Of a stretch of DNA of 25,311 nt, positions 1 through 8,027 are shown piece after piece (position 1 is the stretch's first letter; each line of letters starts with the position of its first letter). The translations under genes and the position numbers were made by a program. Origin of the DNA: a virus; the IMG/VR virus record IMGVR_UViG_3300030333_001521, positions 1-25,311 of that record, one strand, 5' to 3'. Under the pieces are notes generated by a model, which was not told the origin of the DNA, searched no databases, and saw only the letters and a program-made list of their open reading frames with translations.

Positions 1-1
1 G

Positions 2-397
2 AGTTACAGTCAAGACCTTTGTACTGTAGGAAGGTCAGGTGCATATCAAGGACAAGTGTTTGGCTTTTCTACAGGTCGTACAGTTCGTGATGAGAATTGT
101 GAACGCTTGAAACTTTCCAAGTATCTATATGATACAGGTATGAAAGTTGCAGCAGTTGCCATACTTTGTCAAGACGTTAGAGTATTTAAAGCAATGCAAA
201 TGGCAGGTACTCCTTGTCCTTACGAAGGAAAGATTGGTGAAGATGCTAAACTTGCTTGGAAAGAAAACATTAAAGACAGACCTGATTATGTAGAAGCAAA
301 AGCTCAGTACCTTAAAAAGTGTAAAGGTACTAGAAACGAAAAAGGTTTGAAAAAATCAAGGCTGACCTGTGCTAAAGAGTTTGACAAAGGCGCTTAG
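2..397 (+). CDS. conserved phage protein, C-terminal part (5'-truncated by window edge)
   Basis: The reading frame is open from base 2, so the gene begins outside the window; the GTG at 56 is an internal codon, not a convincing start. The visible protein has a compact conserved-looking core (SYSQDLCTVGRSGAYQGQVF, then residues matching RDENCERLKLSK and AGTPCPYEGKIG) that I recognise as recurring in marine phage genomes without an assigned function. Several Cys residues (in DLCTV, DENC, ILCQD, TPCP) could be structural disulfides, which would fit export, but the N-terminus is not visible. It lies on the plus strand at the end of the late block and overlaps the next gene by 29 nt, so it is probably virion or host-interaction related by position only. 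Confidence 0.75.
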   Translation, partial: SYSQDLCTVGRSGAYQGQVFGFSTGRTVRDENCERLKLSKYLYDTGMKVAAVAILCQDVRVFKAMQMAGTPCPYEGKIGEDAKLAWKENIKDRPDYVEAKAQYLKKCKGTRNEKGLKKSRLTCAKEFDKGA

Positions 398-2582
398 TGT
401 ATCACTGCTTTTAATTGCCTCGTCAGTCAACGCAAACTATATATACGAAGCAAATCAAAGTCTTTTTGATTTAACAAATCAAACAGGAACAACCAATATG
501 GCATCTGGTGACGATCAAGTATCAGGTGCTTTTAATTTAGATTTTACATTTACATTCTATGGTGAAGATTTTACATCTGCTCGAATGGCAACCAATGGTT
601 GTCTACACTTTGGGTCGTCAGGAGGTTATTGTAATGACTACACACCTGACCCACTACCTGAAATCACATACACCTTATATCCTTTCTGGACTGATCTAAT
701 ACGAGATAGTGGCTCAAAAGTATTAGCCAAAAACTTCACCGATAAAACAGTTTTTGGTTGGTACGATCTTCGTGAATATCATCGTAATTCCGACAACTCG
801 TTTGAAGTCATACTTTGGAAGTCTGACGATAGTTACGAGTTTCGTTATGGTGCATTGGACATCATTCAACACGATGTATTGATTGGTGAACAAGGAAAAG
901 CTGACGAGTTATATACTTATTATTTTCACGATGAATGTAACACAGGTACAACCAATACAGCTTTGTGTTACAACTACGATTGGAATAACTCAGACAAAAA
1001 CTTAAATTTAGAAAATGGTGGATCATTATATAAATCAAACATAGACTGTAGTAATCCTCTTAATAATAGCTCTTGTGCAGGTTATGATGCAGCATACCTA
1101 ACTCAACAGTGTAATATAAACTCTTTGTATGACACATCTTGTCCTTTATATTGGGAAGCTTACGATGATTTACAATGTGATCTTGATCCTCAATATGCAC
1201 CTTTCTGTGCTGGCTACACACAAGAAGAATCAGTAGCTTACTATGTTGAAGATGAAACAGACTATGGATATGTTGAGGAAGAATATGATTATGGGTACGA
1301 AGAAGAATACGATTACTCATACGAAGAAGAGCTTTACTACGAGACTGATTCATATTATGAAGAAGAAATATATTTTAGTGAGCAGATAGAACAAGAAGTC
1401 TACGAAGAATATATAACCTTTTATGAAGAAGAATACGAAAACGAAGAAGTTTTTACAGCAATAGAAGAAGAAGAATATTATATTCCTTTTGAGTCTGTAG
1501 AAGAAGAGCTTCCTATTATATTAGAAGAAGAGTACATAGACTTTGTAGCTGACATCTTTGAACAAGATACTCCTGATCCTATATTCTTAGAAGAAGTTTT
1601 ATTTGAAGAATTTGAAAGACGAGAAATAATCATAGAAGAAGAGTACATAGATGAAGAGCCTGTAGAGTATTTAGAGTTTGAAACAATAGAAGAACTTGAG
1701 GAATGGTTTGAAGAAGAAATGGATGAAGAGCTTGAAGAAATAGAGGAAGAGATCGAAGAAATCGAAGAAGAAATTGAAGAAACTTTAGTAGCTGAAGAAG
1801 AAAAAGGTGGTATTACTTCACAAATGTTAAGTGTTGTAGCCAGTACAGTTGAGGTAGCAACAAACAGTGTAAGCGGAACTACAGCAGGAACATCTATACA
1901 TTCAACAGGAAATACGAAAGCTTCAGGCGGTAGTGTCGCAGTAAATACAACAGCTACAGCAGTAACCAGTAGTGTTACAGGTGGACAGAGTATGTCAAAC
2001 TCACCCAGTATATCTGCTCAAGTAGTTAGTTCAGTTGTACAGACTCAACAGGTTTTAAATAGTTTTACTACCGACAGCAGTGTTGGAAGTACAACGGTTA
2101 CTCAAAACACAGCAGTAGGAGATACCAACAGTGGTAGTAACGTAGCTGTAGGTTCAACCACTACAACAACCACTGAAACAACTACCAATACTAGTGTTGC
2201 GAGTAATACCAGTGGTGACAACAATACAGCAGTAGGCAATACAGGTGGTGATGAAAACGCAGCAGTAGGTGAAACAACTGGTCCTCAAAATACGGCAGTA
2301 GTATTTGAAAACAATATGCAACAACAACAAGAACAATTAGAACAGCAACAAGAAGAGACAGGAGAATATGCAGACTCTACACAACTTGTAGCTTATATGG
2401 GTACGCTTCCGGGATTTGATTTGTACCGACAGGTTGCTTTACCACAGGCTGATATGTGGTATGCACCTAAAGATATTTATATGACGGCTGTAATACCTGA
2501 TAACAATCAAGCATTTTTTGGAATGTATTCAGATAGTTTAAATGGATTACAAGCTTTACAAGATTTACAACCTAACTTATAA
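369..2582 (+). CDS. exported nidogen-like, Glu/Tyr-rich surface or tail-associated protein
   Basis: A 737-residue protein starting at GTG 369; the start is chosen because it gives a clean Sec signal peptide (basic LKSLTK, hydrophobic ALSVSLLLIASS, cleavage near VNA-NY, residue 22). Regions in order: residues about 23-180 resemble the extracellular NIDO-type beta domain (NGCLHFG, YPFWTDLIRD); about 230-285 hold three Cys repeats of about 22 residues with a C-x9/10-C-x11-C pattern and an AYxxxQC-like ending; about 287-490 form an extreme Glu/Tyr then Glu-rich tract; about 490-650 are Ser/Thr/Asn-rich low-complexity sequence with many AVG repeats; the last 70 residues look folded (LPGFDLYRQVALPQADMWYA). 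Phage tail proteins rarely carry a signal peptide, so it may be displayed on the infected cell or act in the periplasm. Function is not established. Confidence 0.85.
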   Translation: MLKSLTKALSVSLLLIASSVNANYIYEANQSLFDLTNQTGTTNMASGDDQVSGAFNLDFTFTFYGEDFTSARMATNGCLHFGSSGGYCNDYTPDPLPEITYTLYPFWTDLIRDSGSKVLAKNFTDKTVFGWYDLREYHRNSDNSFEVILWKSDDSYEFRYGALDIIQHDVLIGEQGKADELYTYYFHDECNTGTTNTALCYNYDWNNSDKNLNLENGGSLYKSNIDCSNPLNNSSCAGYDAAYLTQQCNINSLYDTSCPLYWEAYDDLQCDLDPQYAPFCAGYTQEESVAYYVEDETDYGYVEEEYDYGYEEEYDYSYEEELYYETDSYYEEEIYFSEQIEQEVYEEYITFYEEEYENEEVFTAIEEEEYYIPFESVEEELPIILEEEYIDFVADIFEQDTPDPIFLEEVLFEEFERREIIIEEEYIDEEPVEYLEFETIEELEEWFEEEMDEELEEIEEEIEEIEEEIEETLVAEEEKGGITSQMLSVVASTVEVATNSVSGTTAGTSIHSTGNTKASGGSVAVNTTATAVTSSVTGGQSMSNSPSISAQVVSSVVQTQQVLNSFTTDSSVGSTTVTQNTAVGDTNSGSNVAVGSTTTTTTETTTNTSVASNTSGDNNTAVGNTGGDENAAVGETTGPQNTAVVFENNMQQQQEQLEQQQEETGEYADSTQLVAYMGTLPGFDLYRQVALPQADMWYAPKDIYMTAVIPDNNQAFFGMYSDSLNGLQALQDLQPNL

Positions 2583-2594
2583 CGGAGAAATAAA

Positions 2595-2963
2595 ATGGAT
2601 TGGTTTCAATCAAGAGCAGCACAGCTAATAGGTTTGGTTTCTATTGTAGGAACCCTAGCTGGATTTGGATACACAGGTGCTACCTATGTAAACAGGATCG
2701 AAAACCTAGAGAAAAAAATAGGAAGACTCGAAGGCACAGAAGACGCTCAACAAGAAATTGAAGAACGCTTCAGTGCTATCGAAACTTCTGTAAGTTATAT
2801 CAATAAGACAATTGATGATAGTATTGTACCTGAAGTAAAAGAAAATTCTAATATGGTTAAAGTACTTGATCTAGATATCTCTACAGTAAATGTAGAAATA
2901 AATAACTTAGAGAACAGAGTCAAAAGAATAGAAGATCAAGACGATAATCCGTTGGCAAATTAA
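2595..2963 (+). CDS. small membrane-anchored coiled-coil protein (spanin- or holin-like position)
   Basis: A 122-residue protein with an upstream GGAG at 2584-2587 and ATG at 2595. Residues about 9-31 form one hydrophobic helix (LIGLVSIVGTLAGFGYTGA) and residues 33-118 are charged with heptad-like leucine, isoleucine and valine spacing, predicting a coiled coil. This N-anchored plus coiled-coil shape matches inner-membrane spanins, some holins and many unrelated phage membrane proteins, so lysis is only a possibility. It is the last plus-strand gene of the late block; its stop codon overlaps the stop of the convergent minus-strand gene, leaving no room for a conventional terminator. Confidence 0.7.
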   Translation: MDWFQSRAAQLIGLVSIVGTLAGFGYTGATYVNRIENLEKKIGRLEGTEDAQQEIEERFSAIETSVSYINKTIDDSIVPEVKENSNMVKVLDLDISTVNVEINNLENRVKRIEDQDDNPLAN

Positions 2964-3178
2964 TCAACGTATTGTATAGCTGTGACTTCATCTTCAAGGT
3001 ATTTATGTATGCCTTGAAGTTTTATCGTGCCTTCACGAATAATCTTCTTAATAACGTAGGCATCGTCTGAGTTTCTAAAAACTTTGTCAACATCTTTGAT
3101 GGGCAGGCCACCAAGATCAGATACTAAGTTTCCTTTTACATCTAGTACAATTTTAAAAGTTAGTAAGGTCGCTTCCAT
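2960..3178 (-). CDS. hypothetical protein, 72 aa
   Basis: Last gene of the leftward replication operon. Its ATG shares one base with the stop codon of nrdJ (TAATG), a typical translational coupling junction, which supports it being real. The protein is mixed alpha/beta in composition with no Cys and no membrane segment; I do not recognise a family. The end overlaps the stop codon of the plus-strand gene 2595-2963 by 4 nt, so the two converging operons abut tail to tail. Confidence 0.6.
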   Translation of the reverse strand: MEATLLTFKIVLDVKGNLVSDLGGLPIKDVDKVFRNSDDAYVIKKIIREGTIKLQGIHKYLEDEVTAIQYVD

Positions 3179-5097
3179 TATACTATCTCACAAGCGCCTG
3201 CTGTACAGGCTAGTTCTTTAGTGTTTTCAGTCATATCTTCCTTTTCATATTCAGTAATAAGATCCCAATTAATATCGTGTACAGTTTTATCCATCCACTC
3301 ATCGTATTCTGCCTCTGTGATCTCTTGATAAGGTGCTTGTTGATACGAGTGATCTGCATAAGGAAGGAACGAAACTCCTGATATCTTATCAAAGTTATTC
3401 CATACCCAAGAGCCTACCTCAAACCATTCGTGTTCTTTTACTGAGATAGTTGCAGAAGGTTTATGCTCGCACCAATGATCTTGGTAAAGTTTCCAAATTT
3501 CCAAGTGTTCTTTAGCTGTCAAGTCTGTTCTAGTTAAGCAATTCTTAGGAGATCTCATAGGAAAATAAAAGACTAATGTATGATCAGGCTTTGTGATGTC
3601 ATCTTCGTGATAGACTCCTTGATCAACCATCAACTGTGCAAGAGGATCTTTCTTGTCTGCTCGAACAGTACGAATATAATATTCGCTGTGTCTTGTATGA
3701 ATACCACTGGCACTATCAACCAACTGACTGACTGTTCCACTAGGCTTCACACAAGTGATAGCAGCAGATTGTTTTATATTTAACTTATTAGCCCAATCTT
3801 TATTTGTTTTAACAGCTTCTTTCTTGATAGCTTCTAACCTTTTAGGAAGATTATTTCCTGATACCAAGCTTTCATTGTCCATTATGCCTGTAAGAGATAC
3901 ACCTAGTAGTGCTTCTTCTTCTGTGTTGTTCTTCCAAGCCTTTGTCAAGTATCTAAAGTTAGTTAATGTTGCTTGGAATGTACCCAAGATTGTAGCGATC
4001 TCTGCTTTTCTTTGTAGGTCTACCCAACTATCATTAGGTCTAACAACAACCTCTGTTAAATTACAGAACTGTTTATTTCTTAGTATAATTTCACTACAAG
4101 GATTGCATCCAAAGTCTTTATACTCTGCTCGTCTTCCGTTCTTTGCAGCTTGATTCTCTGCTGCTTGACGATTAAAGATACCACGCTCACCACTCTTAGA
4201 TTCGTATAGAGATAACCACTCTTTCATAAATGCACCCATCTCTGCTGAGTCTGTATAAGCTACTGAGTTGTTTGACAATGCCCGGTGTTGGCTGTGTTCC
4301 CACCAAGAACCTGACTTAGCATTTCTCATTCTTTCATCTGAGAGGTTGCTGAGTGAGATCAAAGCGCTACGTCTAACACCACCCACTACAACAACTTCTG
4401 CAATCTTACACATCAAATCGTGACAATCAATTGATACCAGTTTCTTTTGTCCTTTAGAGATGGCATCATTAAAGATATTGACTGTGAAATGCATTAAATC
4501 ATCCAAAGGTGCTGGACCACTGGCACGACCACCAAAGGTTTTAAGTCTAGCGCCTTGAGGTCGAACACCACTGAGATCCCATTCAGGTATTTGTCCTGCA
4601 TAAAGCAAAGACATTAGTTCTTTATAAGCTTTTGACCATCCAATTTTAGAATCAGCTACCTTTATAACTGTATCAGTCTTGTGTAGTTCTTCAGGAAGAT
4701 CAGGAAGTTTATTTATGTATTGTCTTTCAACGCTGAATCCTACACCTGTACCACACATAAGAATGTAAAGTGTCTCATCGAATGCACGAACATTATCAAC
4801 AGCAACATAGCTACAGTTAAAACCTGCAACATTATCACGCTCTAGTGCTTTACCTGCTGACATCAATGCTCTCATACTAGGCATCACTTCTAATCTAAGC
4901 ACAGCTTCCTCAAGCCTTGGCCTGTCTTTACTGATGTCAGTATTATGGTTGTCCATTAAATGACTCTGCATAAAGTCAAAGTATCTTTTGACTGTCTCCT
5001 GCCAAGTTTCTCTTCTTCCTGTTTCTTCGTTCCATCTTGCATATCTACTAAGATGTATGAACTCTTGGTATGTTGTTGGTAAATTAACCTGTTTCAT
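3178..5097 (-). CDS. nrdJ: adenosylcobalamin-dependent (class II) ribonucleoside-triphosphate reductase
   Basis: Reduces ribonucleotides to deoxyribonucleotides for phage DNA synthesis using a B12-generated thiyl radical. At 639 residues it fits the monomeric class II family. All diagnostic residues are visible: C95 (GFNCSY) and C345 (QFCNLTEV) correspond to the active-site redox pair, N332-P-C334-S-E336 is the radical/catalytic NPCSE motif, PSGTVS (452-457) is the phosphate-binding loop, and C631/C636 near the C-terminus are spaced by five as in the Lactobacillus leichmannii enzyme (C731/C736). The C334-C345 spacing of 11 also matches C408-C419 there. Start overlaps the DUF3310 gene by 14 nt. 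Dependence on cobalamin implies that the host makes or imports it. Confidence 0.95.
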   Translation of the reverse strand: MKQVNLPTTYQEFIHLSRYARWNEETGRRETWQETVKRYFDFMQSHLMDNHNTDISKDRPRLEEAVLRLEVMPSMRALMSAGKALERDNVAGFNCSYVAVDNVRAFDETLYILMCGTGVGFSVERQYINKLPDLPEELHKTDTVIKVADSKIGWSKAYKELMSLLYAGQIPEWDLSGVRPQGARLKTFGGRASGPAPLDDLMHFTVNIFNDAISKGQKKLVSIDCHDLMCKIAEVVVVGGVRRSALISLSNLSDERMRNAKSGSWWEHSQHRALSNNSVAYTDSAEMGAFMKEWLSLYESKSGERGIFNRQAAENQAAKNGRRAEYKDFGCNPCSEIILRNKQFCNLTEVVVRPNDSWVDLQRKAEIATILGTFQATLTNFRYLTKAWKNNTEEEALLGVSLTGIMDNESLVSGNNLPKRLEAIKKEAVKTNKDWANKLNIKQSAAITCVKPSGTVSQLVDSASGIHTRHSEYYIRTVRADKKDPLAQLMVDQGVYHEDDITKPDHTLVFYFPMRSPKNCLTRTDLTAKEHLEIWKLYQDHWCEHKPSATISVKEHEWFEVGSWVWNNFDKISGVSFLPYADHSYQQAPYQEITEAEYDEWMDKTVHDINWDLITEYEKEDMTENTKELACTAGACEIV

Positions 5098-5392
5098 TTG
5101 TACTACGCTCCTTTAGTATTTGTTTTAGTTTATTTTCGTACCAATCAGCTTTATCTAAATCTTGTATTCCATTCTTGTATCTAAATCTCCATCGATACTT
5201 GAGTGAGTTACCTCTTAGATAGCCAATAAATTCTTCGTGTGTTAGCATTGCTTCAATGGCTTCAATGCATTCTATTTTTCCGTTGTTGTAATGGGCTGGG
5301 TGATTAACTAAATCATCATCCATTTCTTTATGTGCATACTTCATTAGATCATCTAATGGTATACCATTTAGTTTTATATCTACGTCTTTCAT
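5084..5392 (-). CDS. DUF3310-family phage protein (nucleotide kinase-like annotation)
   Basis: A 102-residue protein with the DUF3310 signature: VNHPAHYNNGKIECIEAIEA (29-48), then YLRGNSLKYRWRFRYKNG and DLDKADWYENKL. This small domain is widespread in phages, is often labelled nucleotide kinase-like, and its biochemical role is not known. It sits between the thioesterase and nrdJ, with overlaps of 4 nt upstream and 14 nt downstream, so it is co-translated with nrdJ. Confidence 0.88.
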   Translation of the reverse strand: MKDVDIKLNGIPLDDLMKYAHKEMDDDLVNHPAHYNNGKIECIEAIEAMLTHEEFIGYLRGNSLKYRWRFRYKNGIQDLDKADWYENKLKQILKERSTNETG

Positions 5393-5781
5393 TTTGCTTC
5401 CTTATATTTCTTTTTAACTCTGTCACTAATAGGTACTGGGTTTCCATATTCATCTATACGAACAAACTTCATATCCGTGTTGACTACGATCTCTTGTGAG
5501 TCTGTTCTTACATTGTGTCTTCTTGCTTCGATGTTAAGTGTAATACTGGATCTACCAACTTTTCTTACTTTTCCCCATATCTCTATAAGCTGTCCTGCCT
5601 TTACTGGTCTTCTGAACTCCATCTTCTCAACCAATACTGTAACAACTCGTGGTGAATTACAAATCCTAGAAGCCATTGATGCACCTGCTTCATCCAACCA
5701 AGACATCATATGACCACCGAATAAATTATCGTGATAACCTAAGTCTCCTTCTTTACACATCTTTGTACTAATCAGTTTCAT
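5389..5781 (-). CDS. YciA-like hotdog-fold acyl-CoA thioesterase
   Basis: Predicted to hydrolyse acyl-CoA to free acid and CoA. From the chosen start the 130-residue protein aligns by eye with YciA/BFIT-type thioesterases: the hotdog signature N-L-F-G-G-H-x2-S-x2-D-x2-G (residues 19-33, with D30 at the catalytic Asp position), VVTVLVEKMEFRRPVKAGQL, then GRSSITLNIEA and a C-terminal VxIDEYGNPVPI strand. An upstream start at 5829 is possible, but the 16 extra residues would lie inside the endonuclease gene and are not family-like; ATG 5781 has a purine-rich leader (GAGTGGAAAG). A lipid or CoA enzyme is unusual inside a DNA replication operon and is a candidate auxiliary metabolic gene. Confidence 0.85.
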   Translation of the reverse strand: MKLISTKMCKEGDLGYHDNLFGGHMMSWLDEAGASMASRICNSPRVVTVLVEKMEFRRPVKAGQLIEIWGKVRKVGRSSITLNIEARRHNVRTDSQEIVVNTDMKFVRIDEYGNPVPISDRVKKKYKEAK

Positions 5782-6205
5782 CTTTCCACTCTTTAGGTAA
5801 ACTTTCTCTACTGAACCATCTAAATCCATTCTTTGATGCCCATTCAGCGTGGCTTCTTTTGGTTCCGTCTTTTCTTCTTTTTGCTCCGGGCATAGGTGCT
5901 GATGGATTAGAAAATAGAAACACTAATTCACATTCTTCAGGTAATACTTCTTTAATCCATTTGTATTTATTGTACTCAGCATAATCCCAAAACCTTCCTT
6001 TAGCTTCTAAGTATATCACTTTATTTTCTAAGATACGAATAAAATCAGGATGGTATTTGTGCGGTATAGAATATTCTACGATACCTTTATGATGTTCCCA
6101 ATGTTGTAGCTCTTCTTGGTGTAGATCATATTCCCATTTAGAATCGTATCCTTTAGGCAATCCTTTTTCTATTGGTCTTTTCTTTCTTGGTTTTCTTTTT
6201 GGCAT
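5768..6205 (-). CDS. T7 endonuclease I-like Holliday junction resolvase
   Basis: Resolves branched DNA during replication and packaging; in T7 gp3 also helps degrade host DNA. The 145-residue protein shows the PD-(D/E)XK core in the T7 arrangement: E25 (SKWEYD), H52-P-D54-F, E67-A-K69-G (YLEAKGRF), comparable to E20, D55, E65 and K67 of T7 endonuclease I. The C-terminal half (LVFLFSNPSAPMPG, then HAEWASKNGFRW and LPKEWKDE) also matches the T7 family layout. A basic N-terminus (KRKPRKKRP) probably binds DNA. Start shares one base with the stop of the upstream gene. Confidence 0.9.
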   Translation of the reverse strand: MPKRKPRKKRPIEKGLPKGYDSKWEYDLHQEELQHWEHHKGIVEYSIPHKYHPDFIRILENKVIYLEAKGRFWDYAEYNKYKWIKEVLPEECELVFLFSNPSAPMPGAKRRKDGTKRSHAEWASKNGFRWFSRESLPKEWKDETD

Positions 6206-6426
6206 TAATGTACTGTCTCATCTGTTGGCATATCCATACCAAGTTCTCTTAAGTTTATTTCGTTCTGTAATAAATCAATTAACTTTGTTAATAGTATCGT
6301 GTCTATTTCCTGAAGTTCTGCTCCAGAAAAAAGAACACCACCTATTGCAATAATTAATTCATCCAAAGGAATAGCATTAACATCTATTTCTAAAGTGTCT
6401 TTTGGATTGTCGTTTGTCATATTCAT
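6205..6426 (-). CDS. hypothetical protein, 73 aa, acidic and helical
   Basis: No recognised family. The protein is acidic and leucine/isoleucine-rich, with a predicted amphipathic helix in the second half (TILLTKLIDLLQNEINLREL). The first half contains NAIPLDELI, which resembles NGIPLDDLM near the start of the DUF3310 protein at 5392, perhaps a shared short interaction segment; this is an observation only. ATGA overlap with the upstream gene (4 nt) supports co-translation. Confidence 0.6.
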   Translation of the reverse strand: MNMTNDNPKDTLEIDVNAIPLDELIIAIGGVLFSGAELQEIDTILLTKLIDLLQNEINLRELGMDMPTDETVH

Positions 6427-6728
6427 AAATCGTATATATTATTTTGTATCATATCAAAAACTTTTTGTTCTTGTTCTAAATCTTTTTGTAGTTGTTCAAA
6501 AGTTAAATCAGGGTTGCGCTTAACTCTTTTATAAATCCATTTAAGCGAATAGGCACTGAGTAGAAACTTTCTGTTTGCATATATGTGTGTCTGATCAGAA
6601 AGGTATGACTCAATGTTATCAATCGTGATTTCTTTTTTGTCTTCTTCGTTGGGTAATAAAGAATGCAGCCAAGCAACAAGCAAGCCTTTACCTTTTTTAC
6701 GTAGTCTCTTAGCCTTTTTTCCATTCAT
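6423..6728 (-). CDS. hypothetical basic phage protein, 101 aa
   Basis: Begins with a strongly basic stretch (NGKKAKRLRKKGKG) followed by a helical region and a C-terminal Glu/Gln-rich helix (FEQLQKDLEQEQKVFDMIQ). No enzyme motif is visible. It overlaps the exonuclease gene by 20 nt upstream and the next gene by 4 nt. Its position between two nucleases suggests a replication or recombination accessory role, but nothing in the sequence proves it. Confidence 0.65.
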   Translation of the reverse strand: MNGKKAKRLRKKGKGLLVAWLHSLLPNEEDKKEITIDNIESYLSDQTHIYANRKFLLSAYSLKWIYKRVKRNPDLTFEQLQKDLEQEQKVFDMIQNNIYDL

Positions 6729-7587
6729 CTGTTACCTCTCTTACTCGTGGAAGTTTTACAACGTTTGTAAAGTATTCTGTTTTGTTTGCATATTGAAACA
6801 CTCTTAAACCTTTACCATCGTTTGAATCTTGATGACAAACAAACTTATGCTTACAGTAAACACAAGGTCTAGGCAGTTTCATATTGCCTGCTTTACCATC
6901 AGGTATAGGATTGTGACATCTTTCAGGTGGAGTATCTTTCTTTATCTCAGCTTTAAGTGTTTTAATTCTTTGTTTGATATTAGGCTTGTCTAAATCCTGT
7001 GGTCTAAACAAAGCAAGCTCACCATTCTCTTTGTTAAGTGTAAGGAATCCACCGTGCTGTGTGCCTTCTGCTTCTTCGTAACCTGCTATCTGAGCCATAT
7101 AACCAAAAGGATCATCGTCAGGTAGTGTACCATCTTTAAACTTTTTAAATGCAAAGCCTGATGCAGTCTTGATATCTACAACTTCACCATCAATTTTACA
7201 ATCCATATGACCTTTTATCCCGGACACAGTAACTTCTTTTTGTTCGTCAGTTACTTCGTGGCCTGCTAAACGAGCCAAGAATAAAACAACTTCTTCTAAG
7301 ATGTGACCATACAAAAACTTAATCTGTACAGGAGGCGCAAACTTTACAGCTTGATTCTCAGATTTCATATCATACCAAAGCTGACGATTGGGTTTACCAA
7401 CATTCGACATTCTTAAAGTAGGTTTATCGATAGGATGTTCTGATGACCAATGCAGTAAAGCTTTCTTCATTGCTTCACCAAATGCATCGGCAGTTTCTTC
7501 TGAAACATTTAATGACTTACCTTCTGTAAGGGTATCAAGTTTGTCGTATATATCTTGTACTAATGTGTCTAATGTTTTCTTTTTCAT
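6709..7587 (-). CDS. PD-(D/E)XK exonuclease (RecB/Cas4-like) with Cys cluster
   Basis: A 292-residue nuclease, probably the replicative 5'-3' exonuclease that fills the T7 gp6 role. Visible core: GHILEE (94-99), GHMDC with D129, VVDIKT with D138 and K140, and MAQIAGYE (164-171) corresponding to the Q-x3-Y motif of RecB-type nucleases. Four Cys (C224, C242, C245, C251) are spaced like an iron-sulfur or zinc site of Cas4/AddB-type enzymes, but all four are C-terminal rather than split one plus three. It follows the HNH gene with an ATGA overlap. Fe-S binding is inference. Confidence 0.85.
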   Translation of the reverse strand: MKKKTLDTLVQDIYDKLDTLTEGKSLNVSEETADAFGEAMKKALLHWSSEHPIDKPTLRMSNVGKPNRQLWYDMKSENQAVKFAPPVQIKFLYGHILEEVVLFLARLAGHEVTDEQKEVTVSGIKGHMDCKIDGEVVDIKTASGFAFKKFKDGTLPDDDPFGYMAQIAGYEEAEGTQHGGFLTLNKENGELALFRPQDLDKPNIKQRIKTLKAEIKKDTPPERCHNPIPDGKAGNMKLPRPCVYCKHKFVCHQDSNDGKGLRVFQYANKTEYFTNVVKLPRVREVTDEWKKG

Positions 7588-8027
7588 TTGTTATTTTCCT
7601 CTAAATATTTAAGAGCGTTTTTAAGAATTTCTGTGTTGTCTTCAAATCTTCCTAAAGCGTTATTACAGTTGTTACAAATCCAACCTCTAAATTCATTGGT
7701 ATCGTGATTATGATCTAACACCCAAACTGTCATACCATTGAATTGATTATACTCTGTTAGTTGTTCTTCTGTTTTTTTACAACAAGGACATTTATAATAA
7801 GGGTCCGTTGGTTTTGGATTAAATACTTTTAACTCTTTTATAATTTTATTTTTTTCATTCTGACAACTTTTACATTCTTTTCTAAGACTCTTCCCAAATT
7901 TTTCTCTTTTTCCAAAATGTTTTATTTTTTTAGTTTCTTTACAAGTTGAACAAGTTTTATGATTTTTATCTACTATCTTTTCTTTGACATAATCAAAGAA
8001 TAAATCCAATTGCTCAATGTGTTTCAC
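7584..8027 (-). CDS. HNH endonuclease, recombination endonuclease VII type
   Basis: A 147-residue protein with two zinc knuckles (CSTC...CKSC near the N-terminus; CPCC...CNNC around the active site) and the endonuclease VII signature WVLDHNHDTNEFRGWICNNC, where DHNH holds the catalytic His/Asn. It could be a junction resolvase or a free-standing homing endonuclease. A TTG at 8036 extends the frame, but GTG 8027 is preferred because AGGAG lies 9 nt upstream. Its start is inside the 3' end of the polymerase gene and its stop overlaps the exonuclease ATG. It is visibly more AT-rich than its neighbours (long T runs around 7820-7960), suggesting later acquisition. Confidence 0.85.
   Translation of the reverse strand: MKHIEQLDLFFDYVKEKIVDKNHKTCSTCKETKKIKHFGKREKFGKSLRKECKSCQNEKNKIIKELKVFNPKPTDPYYKCPCCKKTEEQLTEYNQFNGMTVWVLDHNHDTNEFRGWICNNCNNALGRFEDNTEILKNALKYLEENNK

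Noticed and set aside
1060-1353. Antisense 97-codon ORF in the Glu/Tyr-rich gene
   Set aside because: It is a shadow of GAA/GAG-rich codons; no ribosome binding site and opposite to the operon.
2955-2970. Bidirectional terminator between the convergent operons
   Set aside because: The two stop codons overlap and no hairpin with T tract is present at the junction.
6503-6724. Alternative-frame 73-codon ORF within the 101-aa gene
   Set aside because: The other frame has coupled junctions at both ends; this frame is low-complexity and unsupported.
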